Shown here: positions 1 through 7,839 of the stretch, piece by piece | Numbering within the stretch: the first letter of the stretch is position 1 | How the letters are laid out: every line of letters starts with the position of its first letter | Notes under the pieces: generated by a model | Told to the model about the DNA's origin: nothing | The model's database searches: none | What the model saw: the letters and a program-made list of their open reading frames with translations, nothing else | Made by a program: the position numbers and the translations under genes | Source: Gelidibacter mesophilus DSM 14095 | GTDB lineage: Bacteria > Bacteroidota > Bacteroidia > Flavobacteriales > Flavobacteriaceae | Reading direction: 5' to 3' | DNA: 64,000 nucleotides | Assembly: GCF_000423005.1 (NCBI RefSeq) | Contig: NZ_AUHD01000001.1 | Location: 310,001 to 374,000, forward strand

Positions 1-1011
1 CATAAACACCATTTTCTGAACAAATTTCATCTTATCATTCAATGGCATTTTTAAACGTTTGAATAAGTGATAGACCATTTTTGAACCTTCAAATTCATGG
101 GCATGGAATGTCCAACCTACTTTCTTACTGAATTTTTTTGTAGGTGCTTTTCCAATATCGTGTAAAAGTGCTGCCCAACGCAACCATAGATCATCCGTGT
201 TTTGGGCAATATTATCAAGGACTTCCAGCGTGTGGTAAAAATTATCCTTGTGACGTTGACCTTCTTTTTCGTCAATTCCCTTTAACGCTGTCAATTCCGG
301 AAGAATATAATCCAATAGGCCAGTTTGTTCCAATAACAAAAATCCAATCGAAGGTGTGTCGCTTTCAATGATTTTGTTGAGTTCTACCACAATCCTCTCG
401 TTGGTAATGATTTTGATGCGCTCCTTGTTTTTTGATATGGCTTCAAGTGATGTTTTTTCTATAGTGAAATTAAGCTGTGTAGCAAAACGGATGGCACGCA
501 TCATTCGCAACGGATCGTCACTGTAAGTAACATCTGGATCTAATGGTGTTCTGATAATTTTCGCATCCAAATCGGTTATCCCATCAAAAGGATCCAATAA
601 GACACCAAAATTTGAAGCGCTCAAATCTAAAGCCATTGCATTGATGGTGAAATCACGCCGGTTCTGATCATCCTCCAAAGTACCGTTCTCAACTATTGGA
701 TTTCTACTTTCTTCACTGTACGACTCTTTCCGTGCGCCTACAAATTCTATTTCAATATCCTCATAGCGCAACATTGCGGTGCCATAAGTTTTAAATATTT
801 GGACCTTAGGATGGTTTGAAATATTTTTTGAAACTTGTTTAGCAAGTGCAATGCCACTACCAATGGCAACAATATCAATATCTTTATGTTGTCCACGTTT
901 TAGAATATAGTCGCGAACAAAGCCACCAATCACATAGGCATCGATTCCTAACTCTTCTGCAGATTGAGAGATGATCTTGAAAACAGGATGTTCTAGGGCT
1001 TGTTCCTTCAT
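1..1011 (-). CDS. CCA tRNA nucleotidyltransferase / poly(A) polymerase family, HD-domain type (3' end cut by window edge)
   Basis: Adds or repairs the 3' CCA of tRNAs in the cytoplasm. Reading the minus strand from an ATG at 1011 gives 337 codons with no stop before the window edge, so the C-terminus is missing. Visible motifs are GGFVRD (residues 29-34), the metal-binding DID (44-46), RRDFTINAMA of the head/neck region, and an HD-domain HDIGK starting at His284 followed by more conserved histidines. These are the class II nucleotidyltransferase plus HD phosphohydrolase arrangement normal for Bacteroidota. Whether it acts as a full CCA-adding or only A-adding enzyme cannot be read here. It lies upstream of no gene in view and follows tsaC in the same direction after a 70-bp hairpin-rich gap. 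Confidence 0.93.
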   Translation of the reverse strand, partial: MKEQALEHPVFKIISQSAEELGIDAYVIGGFVRDYILKRGQHKDIDIVAIGSGIALAKQVSKNISNHPKVQIFKTYGTAMLRYEDIEIEFVGARKESYSEESRNPIVENGTLEDDQNRRDFTINAMALDLSASNFGVLLDPFDGITDLDAKIIRTPLDPDVTYSDDPLRMMRAIRFATQLNFTIEKTSLEAISKNKERIKIITNERIVVELNKIIESDTPSIGFLLLEQTGLLDYILPELTALKGIDEKEGQRHKDNFYHTLEVLDNIAQNTDDLWLRWAALLHDIGKAPTKKFSKKVGWTFHAHEFEGSKMVYHLFKRLKMPLNDKMKFVQKMVFM

Positions 1012-1020
1012 AATATATAA

Positions 1021-1080
1021 ATGTCAAATTCCAAATTTCAAATGGATTCTTGGAATTTGGATTTTGAATGTTGGAATTTT
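1021..1080. repeat. AATTCC-type intergenic hairpin repeat
   Basis: CAAATTCCAA at 1025-1034 is exactly complementary to TTGGAATTTG at 1050-1059, and a third, degenerate copy (TTGGAATTTT) sits at 1071-1080. The unit fills the whole gap between the CCA-adding enzyme and tsaC. It could be a terminator-like hairpin or a member of a dispersed intergenic repeat; no T-tract follows on the minus strand. Confidence 0.5.
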
Positions 1081-1081
1081 G

Positions 1082-1639
1082 TTACCGAATAATTTTCATT
1101 CTCCCATTAGCACTCAACTTAATAATTGAAGAGGGTTTAGTAGAACGTTTTTCGCGATGCAAATTTACGACATAGTCCACACCTTTTAAAATATCAGACT
1201 CTATTTCTTCAAATGATCTTGGAGTGGAGTGAGAGCTTATATTTGCTGAGGTTGATACAATAGGTTTCCCAAAGCGTCTGATCAACTGAAAGCAAAAATC
1301 GTCATTGGGGATTCTAATTGCGATGGAATTATCCTCAGCAATTAAATTTTTGGCTAAGTTTTGGGCATCATCATAAATAATGGTGATGGGCTCTTCTGAA
1401 ATATCAAAAAGATCAAAAGCCACACTCGGAATTTCCTTAACATACTTGCTCAACATCCGATCATCGGCCGCTAAACAAATTAGTGCTTTATGATCTTCAC
1501 GTTCCTTAAGTTGAAACACCTTTTTTACAGCCTCAGCATTGGTGGCATCACAGCCAATTCCCCAAACCGTATCTGTCGGATAGAGTATAAGTCCACCGTC
1601 TCTTAAAACCTGTAAAGCATTCGATATTTCCTTTTGCAT
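1082..1639 (-). CDS. tsaC: L-threonylcarbamoyladenylate synthase (Sua5/YciO/YrdC family)
   Basis: Makes threonylcarbamoyl-AMP from threonine, bicarbonate and ATP, the first step of the t6A37 modification of ANN-decoding tRNAs. The 185-residue protein is the short TsaC form without the Sua5 C-terminal domain. The start carries YPTDTVWGIGCDAT (residues 20-33), and KPIVSTSANIS (125-135) is the hallmark nucleotide/threonine-binding segment of YrdC proteins. An ATG at 1639 gives the normal N-terminus about 15 residues before the first strand. It is on the same strand as the CCA-adding enzyme, another tRNA gene, so co-transcription is plausible. The family assignment is firm; YciO-type paralogues are the only alternative. 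Confidence 0.93.
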   Translation of the reverse strand: MQKEISNALQVLRDGGLILYPTDTVWGIGCDATNAEAVKKVFQLKEREDHKALICLAADDRMLSKYVKEIPSVAFDLFDISEEPITIIYDDAQNLAKNLIAEDNSIAIRIPNDDFCFQLIRRFGKPIVSTSANISSHSTPRSFEEIESDILKGVDYVVNLHREKRSTKPSSIIKLSANGRMKIIR

Positions 1640-1707
1640 AAATTTTAATTTGAAATTGAATATTCTTCATAACTCAAAACCCCAAACCCACAACTGACAC
1701 CCCAAAA

Positions 1708-2463
1708 TCACTCCCTATTCTTTCGCAGCAGCCATAATTTAACATAGCGCATAAACACCACGTACCCTTGCATATATCCTATGGTCAGACCAACCACACC
1801 ATCTCTAAATCCGCTCTGAACGATAAAATGTTTGAAAAATCCCCAGAAGGGTTTAAGCATAAAATGGTAGGGGGTTAGTTTCCCAGTTTTATGATCATAA
1901 TCTTTAGCTTGCCACGTTGCGTACCGGTTCATTTTTTCTACATATTTGTCGAGAGACGTATAACCGTGATGAAGAAGTTTATTTTGTAGAGCACCAATAT
2001 GACCATTTGCAATAATTTCTTCATGGACATGTTTGTCTTCGTACTTGCAAAAATCACGCTTAAAAAGGCGAATCACTTTATCATTACGCCAACCACTATA
2101 ATTGACGCGTTCCCCCATAAACATGTTGGTTCTTCCTATCCAATAGGCCACATATTTTGCATCAGGATTTTTTAAGACTTCTAAAATTTCGGTTCTTAAT
2201 TCTGGCGTAACCCGTTCATCTGCGTCAACCAATAAAATCCATTCATGCTTTGCCTGCGGAATTATCCAATTTTTCTGAGATGCCGGATATTGGAATTCTC
2301 GTTGGACCACTTTTGTTGCAAGTTGTTGCGCTTTTTCATAAGTACCGTCCATACTGAAGCTATCTGCCACTAGAATTTCATCAGCAAAACCGACAGATCC
2401 GATAACGGCTTCAATATTTTGAATTTCATTACCTGCAGGAATAATAGCAGTTAGTTTTTGCAT
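1708..2463 (-). CDS. Glycosyltransferase family 2 (WaaE/KdtX-like)
   Basis: A cytoplasmic-face GT-A glycosyltransferase, probably adding a sugar to LPS core or another surface glycan. The 251-residue protein begins MQKLTAIIPAGNE, then has the nucleotide-binding DSFSMDGTYE region and the metal-binding DADERVTPEL motif typical of WaaE-like enzymes, and ends with a hydrophobic/basic tail. A longer reading from a TTG at 2532 is possible, but that TTG sits where a -33 promoter element would lie and the family starts at the ATG I chose. It follows two GT4 genes on the same strand. The acceptor and sugar donor cannot be told from sequence. Confidence 0.88.
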   Translation of the reverse strand: MQKLTAIIPAGNEIQNIEAVIGSVGFADEILVADSFSMDGTYEKAQQLATKVVQREFQYPASQKNWIIPQAKHEWILLVDADERVTPELRTEILEVLKNPDAKYVAYWIGRTNMFMGERVNYSGWRNDKVIRLFKRDFCKYEDKHVHEEIIANGHIGALQNKLLHHGYTSLDKYVEKMNRYATWQAKDYDHKTGKLTPYHFMLKPFWGFFKHFIVQSGFRDGVVGLTIGYMQGYVVFMRYVKLWLLRKNRE

Positions 2464-2500
2464 GCCAAATGTTAGGTTTATTGAACGCGAAGTTTCATTG

Positions 2501-2532
2501 CAAAAATAAGGCTTTTGTGTTATGGAATCCAA
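2501..2532 (-). promoter_or_regulatory. Candidate Bacteroidota promoter for the GT2 gene at 1708-2463
   Basis: On the minus strand TATTTTTG (plus 2501-2508) matches TAnnTTTG and a TTG (2530-2532) lies 21 nt upstream, the spacing expected for the -33 element. It implies a start site near 2494, which supports the ATG at 2463 and excludes the upstream TTG. Confidence 0.45.
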
Positions 2533-2535
2533 CCT

Positions 2536-3624
2536 TTAGCCATCAATTAAGTAGTTGGCAATTGCGCGTTGTATTTTTTTGCTATCAAATGTATTGACCG
2601 CATAATTGTGGCCTTTCAAGCCCATATCTTTTCTAATTTCAGGGTTGTGGTAAAGGAATTCAATTTTATCAGCAAATAATTGAAGATCATTGAGAGGCGT
2701 AAGAAAACCTGTTTCATTGTCAAGGACGACTTCAGGTATGCTGGCCACATTAAATGCAACTATTGGTACTTTACAGAGTGACGCTTCTGCAAGAACATAA
2801 CCGAAACCTTCCCATAAAGATGATAGGAGAAACACATCACCGGTATACATTAGGTCTTTTGGGTTTTTAATAAATCCTGGGAAAATGACTTTGTCCGACA
2901 CATTGAGCGTTTCAGACAACTTTTCAAGATCTTCTCTTAACCTACCATCACCACCAATAATAAGTTTGAAATTAAGTTTTCTGGATTTCAATTCCTGAGC
3001 GACTTCAATTAAAAATTTTTGATTTTTTTCAAACTCCATCCGACCAAGATTAATCAAGATCAATTCATTGTCTTGTTTGGAATAAAGAGGGTGGCATCCC
3101 TCTTTATAAAAATCTTTAACCTCAATTCCGTTATATATGACCTTAATTTTATCCTCAGGAAACAAGGAGGCATTCTTCTCAAGAATTGTTTTTTTTGTGG
3201 CAATGGAGTTGGCCAAAACATCATTTACTACAGATTTGAAATAAAAACGATTTAGTACTGTATTTTTTATTGGGGTGGCACTGCCTCTTCGGTAAATAAT
3301 TCGTTTTACTCCAGCTAATTTTGCTGCCAATCCAGCTACTTTTAAATCTCTCGAAAGATTTAGAATAATGATATCAACATGATGTTTTTCAAGAATCCTC
3401 TTTACTTTAAGAATCGCGAGTGGATTTAGAAAACTAAGATTATTGATCTTGATTACCAAATGTTTAACTTCTGTTTCTTGCACACGTTTATGAAGTTCAC
3501 TTCCTTCATTGCATATCAAGAGTACATCGTGCCCTTCTTTCTGCATGTATATGCTGGATTCTAAATGCCATTTTTCGCCACCTCCCCATTTGTTTACCGT
3601 GTTAAAAAAGCAAATCGTTTTCAT
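2536..3624 (-). CDS. Glycosyltransferase family 4 (GT-B fold)
   Basis: A retaining GT-B glycosyltransferase for surface polysaccharide or LPS. The 362 residues start with MKTICFFNTVNKWGGGEKWH, a glycine-rich N-terminal acceptor-side loop, and the C-terminal half has INLGRMEFEKNQ and the EX7E motif EGFGYVLAEA followed by PIVAFNVASIPEVV, which bind the sugar nucleotide. Its start codon overlaps the stop of the upstream GT4 gene by 4 nt (ATGA), so the two are translationally coupled. No signal peptide or membrane segment is seen. Donor and acceptor are unknown. Confidence 0.9.
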   Translation of the reverse strand: MKTICFFNTVNKWGGGEKWHLESSIYMQKEGHDVLLICNEGSELHKRVQETEVKHLVIKINNLSFLNPLAILKVKRILEKHHVDIIILNLSRDLKVAGLAAKLAGVKRIIYRRGSATPIKNTVLNRFYFKSVVNDVLANSIATKKTILEKNASLFPEDKIKVIYNGIEVKDFYKEGCHPLYSKQDNELILINLGRMEFEKNQKFLIEVAQELKSRKLNFKLIIGGDGRLREDLEKLSETLNVSDKVIFPGFIKNPKDLMYTGDVFLLSSLWEGFGYVLAEASLCKVPIVAFNVASIPEVVLDNETGFLTPLNDLQLFADKIEFLYHNPEIRKDMGLKGHNYAVNTFDSKKIQRAIANYLIDG

Positions 3625-4739
3625 GAGACCAGACTTTTATAGGTGTCAAAGACATGTTTCGCTATCACATCATCGTTAAACTTTTGTACATAATTATATC
3701 CTTTCGTTTTCATTTTCTCTTGAAGTTCTATATTTTCTAAAACAGTTTGAATGGCCGTTTCAATAGATTTATAATCCTCAGGATGTATATAAATGGAATC
3801 GGGACCGCCCGCTTCACTAAAGCAACTTTCTTTAGAAGTAATGACAGGTGTGCATGAATATAGCGCTTCGATAATAGGAATTCCAAACCCTTCAAATATA
3901 CTTGGATAAACAAAAATTGTCGCCATTTGATAAATCAGCGCGAGTTCTTCTGTACTTACGTTTTTCAAGAAAAGTACGCGGTCCTTCATTCCCTTGGAGC
4001 GGATATATGCTTTTGTCTCTTCGGCATACGTAGATTTATGATTCCCAACCACTACTAAGGTAGTATTTGAATTTTCAATAGCTTTGACTAAGTTGAGCAG
4101 ATTCTTGCGCTTTTCCACGGTCCCAACATTCAAGATATAGTCATTAGGTAAATTGAATTTAATTCTTGTTTGTTCAGTTTCTTTTTGCGGGTATTGTTTT
4201 TTAAAAGCATTATTGCAGCCTTGATAGATAACTTCGATTTTAGTCGGATCAACTTTCAAAAATTCTACAATATCTTTTTTTGTCTGCTCACTAATGGCAA
4301 TAATTTTGTCACTGTTGCTTGCCGCAAATTGGAATTTCTTAAAATGGATTTTCCGGTCAAAAAATGAATAGAGCTCAGGATATCTGATAAAGATCAAATC
4401 ATGAATGGTCACTACACTTTTGATATTCGCTTTTTTTAGACCTTTAGGGATTTCACCAGACAGACCATGATAAAGCACAATATTATGTTCTAGTAATTGC
4501 TTTACCATAGGCCCTTGTCGCCAAATTGAGGAAAATTTTTTCCAAAAGAATCCTTTGGGTTGAACCTCAATAGTTTGATCAGTAAGTTGAAACCTATCTA
4601 CTTTTCTGGGTTTTGGATTGTATAAGAAAAATGTATTTTTTGGAAATGATGTATTCAGAATGCGTATCAGGTCTCTTCCATAATTACCGAGTCCTGTAGT
4701 ATTATGAAAAATACGCTTCGCATCAAAACCAATATTCAT
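3621..4739 (-). CDS. Glycosyltransferase family 4 (mannosyltransferase-like)
   Basis: A second GT-B glycosyltransferase, 372 residues. The N-terminus MNIGFDAKRIFHNTTGLGNY is the glycine-rich start common to GT4 mannosyl/rhamnosyltransferases. HDLIFIRYPE, the NVGTVEKRKNL hinge, and EGFGIPIIEAL (EX7E) with PVITS complete the family pattern. It overlaps the next GT4 gene by 4 nt and is separated from dapD upstream by only 28 nt, so a dapD-GT4-GT4 transcript is possible. The pair together with the GT2 gene downstream suggests stepwise assembly of an oligosaccharide, but this is inference from context. Confidence 0.9.
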   Translation of the reverse strand: MNIGFDAKRIFHNTTGLGNYGRDLIRILNTSFPKNTFFLYNPKPRKVDRFQLTDQTIEVQPKGFFWKKFSSIWRQGPMVKQLLEHNIVLYHGLSGEIPKGLKKANIKSVVTIHDLIFIRYPELYSFFDRKIHFKKFQFAASNSDKIIAISEQTKKDIVEFLKVDPTKIEVIYQGCNNAFKKQYPQKETEQTRIKFNLPNDYILNVGTVEKRKNLLNLVKAIENSNTTLVVVGNHKSTYAEETKAYIRSKGMKDRVLFLKNVSTEELALIYQMATIFVYPSIFEGFGIPIIEALYSCTPVITSKESCFSEAGGPDSIYIHPEDYKSIETAIQTVLENIELQEKMKTKGYNYVQKFNDDVIAKHVFDTYKSLVS

Positions 4740-4767
4740 AAGCTTTTTAATCTTTTAAAAGTAACCA

Positions 4768-5583
4768 TTATACCGCCACATTATAGTCGCGTAAGGCTTC
4801 ATTTAATGACGTTTTTTTATTGGTGCTTTCTTTGCGCTTTCCAATAATCAAAGCACATGGCACGTTATAGGTTCCTGAAGGAAATTCTTTCGCATAACTC
4901 CCAGGAATCACCACAGAGCGAGCTGGTACAATACCTTTCATCTCTACAGGTTCAGGACCGGTCACATCAATGATTTTTGTTGAGGCGGTCAAACATACAT
5001 TCGCGCCTAAGACGGCTTCTTTTTCTACTTTTACACCTTCTACCACAATACATCTACTGCCAATAAAAGCATTGTCTTCAATGATTACCGGGGCCGCTTG
5101 CAATGGTTCTAAAACACCGCCAACACCAACACCACCAGAGAGATGCACATTTTTGCCAATTTGAGCACAACTGCCTACGGTTGCCCAAGTATCAACCATC
5201 GTACCTTCATCAACATAAGCACCAATATTGACATAACTTGGCATTAAGATGGTACCTTTACTAATATATGCACCATGTCTCGCAACGGCATGAGGAACCA
5301 CCCGTATGCCTTTATTTGCATAGCCTCGTTTTAAAGGAATTTTATCGTGATACTCAAAAATGCCCACTTCAAAAGTTTCCATTTTTTGAATTGGAAAATA
5401 AAGAACTACTGCTTTTTTGACCCACTCGTTAACTTGCCATCCATTTGTGGTTGGCTCTGCAACTCTTAATGTTCCTTCGTCTAATAAATCAATAACGCTT
5501 CTGATGCTTTCTATAGTAACTTTATCTGCGAGTAATTCGCGGTTCTCCCAGGCGTTTTCTATAATATGTTGGAGTTGTTTCAT
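4768..5583 (-). CDS. dapD: 2,3,4,5-tetrahydropyridine-2,6-dicarboxylate N-succinyltransferase
   Basis: Transfers succinyl from succinyl-CoA to tetrahydrodipicolinate in the meso-DAP/lysine pathway, feeding peptidoglycan. The 271-residue length is the normal DapD size. An alpha-helical N-terminal domain (to about residue 100) is followed by hexapeptide repeats of a left-handed beta-helix, with the conserved RVVPHAVARHGAYI, PSYVNIGAYVDEGTMVDTWA and GSCAQIG segments. The ATG at 5583 has an exact TAnnTTTG element 20 nt upstream on the minus strand. The assignment as DapD rather than the acetyl-transferring DapH rests on this length and these motifs. Confidence 0.96.
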   Translation of the reverse strand: MKQLQHIIENAWENRELLADKVTIESIRSVIDLLDEGTLRVAEPTTNGWQVNEWVKKAVVLYFPIQKMETFEVGIFEYHDKIPLKRGYANKGIRVVPHAVARHGAYISKGTILMPSYVNIGAYVDEGTMVDTWATVGSCAQIGKNVHLSGGVGVGGVLEPLQAAPVIIEDNAFIGSRCIVVEGVKVEKEAVLGANVCLTASTKIIDVTGPEPVEMKGIVPARSVVIPGSYAKEFPSGTYNVPCALIIGKRKESTNKKTSLNEALRDYNVAV

Positions 5584-5602
5584 GTCTCAATTTAAATTTA
5601 CA

Positions 5603-5610
5603 CAAAGATA
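5603..5610 (-). promoter_or_regulatory. -7 element for dapD
   Basis: Minus-strand TATCTTTG is an exact TAnnTTTG match 20 nt before the dapD ATG. No clear TTG is seen at the -33 position. Confidence 0.45.
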
Positions 5611-5634
5611 AACGTATAATTGATTTTATAAAAC

Positions 5635-5680
5635 TTCTCCGAGGATCTCTGCGAATTCTCTGTGCACTTCAGTGAAATAC
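5635..5680. repeat. CTCCG/CTCTGTG-type intergenic repeat
   Basis: A run of imperfect units (TTCTCCGAGGATCTCTGCG, then AATTCTCTGTGCACTTCAGTG) resembles the intergenic segment at 63178-63294 of this window. It is non-coding and looks like a degenerate copy of a dispersed repeat. Confidence 0.4.
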
Positions 5681-5810
5681 TATGTTTTTTTAAGATTCTA
5701 CACAGTAATTGGTAACCTCTGACTTGGTGTGATTTTTTCAATTGCGGAACATTGTAAATTACTGCTAAGACAAGGCATATAAGGATTGAAATAGATTAGA
5801 TTTAAGATAT

Positions 5811-5842
5811 TTTGAGTCCGTAATTTAATTGATGTAACTTTG
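5811..5842 (+). promoter_or_regulatory. Promoter for ruvX
   Basis: TTTG at 5811-5814 and TAACTTTG at 5835-5842 with 20 nt between them match the Bacteroidota -33/-7 consensus well. The implied start site is near 5849, so the ATG at 5888 is the translation start and upstream in-frame TTG codons are not used. Confidence 0.6.
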
Positions 5843-5887
5843 TATACTATTAATTTAAAAAAGACACCCTCGTTTGTGGGAACCACT

Positions 5888-6298
5888 ATGGCAAGAATTT
5901 TAGCAATAGATTATGGAACAAAACGGACTGGCATTGCAGTAACCGATGAATATCAGATGATTGCTTCCGGATTAACCACCGTGGCCACCAAAGAGTTATT
6001 GCCGTTTTTAAAGGATTATATTTCAAAAGAAAAAGTGGAATTGTTTCTAGTTGGTGAACCCAAACAAATGAATAATGACGTTTCTGAAAGTGAAGCATCC
6101 ATTCAAACTTTTTTGAACAAACTTTCCAAGAACATTCCAGATATGCCAGTTAAGCGCGTCGATGAGCGTTTCACTTCAAAAATGGCGATGCAAACCATGA
6201 TTGACAGTGGGCTTTCAAAAGGAAAACGTAAAAATAAAGCTTTAGTGGACGAAATTAGTGCGACCATCATTCTACAAAGTTATTTGTATCATCAATAG
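5888..6298 (+). CDS. ruvX: Putative Holliday junction resolvase RuvX (YqgF family)
   Basis: A cytoplasmic RNase H-fold nuclease of the YqgF family. In some bacteria it resolves Holliday junctions; in E. coli it acts in pre-16S rRNA 5' end processing. The 136-residue protein opens with MARILAIDYGTKRTGIAV carrying the catalytic aspartate in the DYGTKRTG motif, then has a VGEPK segment, VDERFTS, and the C-terminal acidic KALVDEISATIILQSYL. The ATG at 5888 was chosen because it gives the family N-terminus and lies downstream of a good promoter. It is followed by def after 79 nt with its own -7 element. Confidence 0.93.
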   Translation: MARILAIDYGTKRTGIAVTDEYQMIASGLTTVATKELLPFLKDYISKEKVELFLVGEPKQMNNDVSESEASIQTFLNKLSKNIPDMPVKRVDERFTSKMAMQTMIDSGLSKGKRKNKALVDEISATIILQSYLYHQ

Positions 6299-6348
6299 CC
6301 GGTGATTAACAATTTTATTTCAAGTTTCAAAAATCCTAATAAGAATTG

Positions 6349-6356
6349 TACTTTTG
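6349..6356 (+). promoter_or_regulatory. -7 element for def
   Basis: TACTTTTG matches TAnnTTTG exactly, 22 nt before the def ATG. The -33 position has only TTTC (6325-6328). Confidence 0.4.
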
Positions 6357-6377
6357 CAATCGTAAATTTAAAGACTA

Positions 6378-6968
6378 ATGATTTTACCTATTATTGCTTA
6401 CGGTGATCCTGTACTGAGAAAGGAAGGGGAAGCCATTGCTAAAGACTATCCCAATCTCAATGAACTTATCGCTAATATGTTTGAAACCATGTACGATGCT
6501 TACGGTGTTGGTTTGGCGGCGCCTCAAGTTGGGCTTGCCATTAGGTTGTTTTTGGTGGATACATCACCGTTTTCTGAGGATGAAGATTTGACCAAAGAAG
6601 AACAGGCACAGTTAAAGGATTTTAAGCGTACGTTCATCAATGCTGAGATTTTGGAAGAAACTGGAGATGAATGGGCATTTAATGAAGGTTGTCTAAGCAT
6701 TCCTGAAGTTAGGGAAGATGTTTTTAGAAAGCCTAGAATCAAAATCCAATATCAGGATGAAGATTTTAATACACACGTGGAGGAATTCGACGGACTTATT
6801 GCCCGAGTGATTCAGCATGAATACGATCATATTGACGGTATCTTATTTACCGATAAACTATCAACCCTAAAAAAGCGATTGATAAAAAGTAGATTGAATA
6901 ATATTTCTAAAGGAAACATTAGCGTAGATTATAAAATGCGTTTTCCTGCCATGAAAAAGAAACGTTAA
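6378..6968 (+). CDS. def: Peptide deformylase
   Basis: Removes the formyl group from N-terminal formyl-methionine of nascent proteins, using Fe2+ or another divalent metal. All three family motifs are present in the 196 residues: GVGLAAPQVG (43-52), EGCLSIP (103-109) with metal ligand Cys105, and HEYDH (147-151) with ligands His147 and His151 and catalytic Glu148. The insertion of about 20 residues between motifs I and II (ending near residue 80) is usual in Bacteroidota deformylases. It sits between ruvX and a DUF5606 gene, all in one direction. Confidence 0.97.
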   Translation: MILPIIAYGDPVLRKEGEAIAKDYPNLNELIANMFETMYDAYGVGLAAPQVGLAIRLFLVDTSPFSEDEDLTKEEQAQLKDFKRTFINAEILEETGDEWAFNEGCLSIPEVREDVFRKPRIKIQYQDEDFNTHVEEFDGLIARVIQHEYDHIDGILFTDKLSTLKKRLIKSRLNNISKGNISVDYKMRFPAMKKKR

Positions 6969-6995
6969 TTTTTTAGAACCATAAGGGCAAAAGTA

Positions 6996-7003
6996 TATAT
7001 TTG
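6996..7003 (+). promoter_or_regulatory. -7 element for the DUF5606 gene
   Basis: TATATTTG matches TAnnTTTG and overlaps the upstream in-frame TTG at 7001, so translation most likely starts at the ATG at 7037. Confidence 0.4.
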
Positions 7004-7036
7004 TCAACTTCAAAATATAAAAAGCATATAAAGAAT

Positions 7037-7579
7037 ATGAGTTTAGATAAGATTTTATCCATTTCAGGAAAACCAGGACTATATAAAATAGTAACCCAAA
7101 CCCGAAGCGGTTTTGTTGCTGAATCGTTGCTCGATAATAAACGGATTACCGTTAATATTCACAGCAACGTGAGTGTGTTGAGCGAGATTGCGATGTACAC
7201 ACTTACTGAAGAGGTGCCATTACGTGAGGTATTGAAGAAAGTACGTGAAAAGGAAGGTGGCAAACAAACGGCAATCAGTCATAAGGATTCTAAGGATAAA
7301 TTAGAGGAATATTTCTTTGAAGTGTTGCCAGATTATGATGAAGATCGTGTGTACCCAAGTGATATCAAGAAAGTAATTCAGTGGTATAATATGTTGCAGA
7401 CAAATGATTTATTATCTGCACTTGATGAAGCGCCAGAAGATAAGTCAAATGCAGCCAAAGTTGATGAGGCTCAATCTAAAGCAACTTCTAATCCAACCAC
7501 CATTAAAAATGTGGTTCCAAAAGCTTCGGCTTCCAAGAAAGGTGGATCTACCAAAAACACAAGCGCTAGAAAAACGTAA
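7037..7579 (+). CDS. DUF5606 family protein
   Basis: A 180-residue cytoplasmic protein of a family I know mainly from Flavobacteriia, without a defined function. The conserved N-terminal domain begins MSLDKILSISGKPGLYK and includes SGFVAESLLDNKR and EVPLREVLKKVREKE; a second conserved part ends near residue 130 (DIKKVIQWYNMLQ). The last 45 residues are Ala/Ser/Thr/Lys-rich and probably disordered. The start at 7037 matches this N-terminus and sits downstream of a -7 element. Its place after def and before mazG suggests a housekeeping role, but nothing specific can be claimed. Confidence 0.85.
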   Translation: MSLDKILSISGKPGLYKIVTQTRSGFVAESLLDNKRITVNIHSNVSVLSEIAMYTLTEEVPLREVLKKVREKEGGKQTAISHKDSKDKLEEYFFEVLPDYDEDRVYPSDIKKVIQWYNMLQTNDLLSALDEAPEDKSNAAKVDEAQSKATSNPTTIKNVVPKASASKKGGSTKNTSARKT

Positions 7580-7633
7580 TAGGAATTAAGATATGAGTAT
7601 TAAGTATAAAAACTTGATACTTTATTTACCATG

Positions 7634-7665
7634 CCCACGATGTCATTAGAATATTGTGGGTTTTT
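7634..7665 (+). terminator. Rho-independent terminator after the DUF5606 gene
   Basis: CCCACGAT (7634-7641) pairs with ATTGTGGG (7653-7660) with one G-U pair and an 11-nt loop, followed by TTTTT and a further T-rich run. Confidence 0.65.
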
Positions 7666-7807
7666 CTTTTAAATAAAATTTGGTATGAGCTGTTTTAAAC
7701 TTCTAGTACAGTTTTTTCTTGGCGATCTTTCTTCATTCTTAGTATTTTGTGCTTAATTCTATTTTTAAGATTCCACACATTAACGGCATTTAGCTTTTTC
7801 AATTTTG

Positions 7808-7815
7808 TAATTTTG
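7808..7815 (+). promoter_or_regulatory. -7 element for mazG
   Basis: TAATTTTG matches TAnnTTTG, 24 nt before the ATG at 7840. It excludes longer upstream readings that start at TTG or GTG codons. Confidence 0.4.
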
Positions 7816-7839
7816 GATTTCAGACGAAAAAAAATCTAT

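Larger units (their letters stand above)
5584..5887. other. Divergent intergenic region, dapD / ruvX
   Basis: 304 bp between divergent genes. It holds a minus -7 element for dapD (5603-5610), a CTCTGTG/CTCCG-type intergenic repeat (5635-5680), and the ruvX promoter at 5811-5842. I see no open frame with codon character in it. Confidence 0.6.

Noticed and set aside
144-371. Open frame on the plus strand opposite the CCA-adding enzyme gene
   Set aside because: Antisense to a clearly conserved protein with intact HD motif; a shadow frame.
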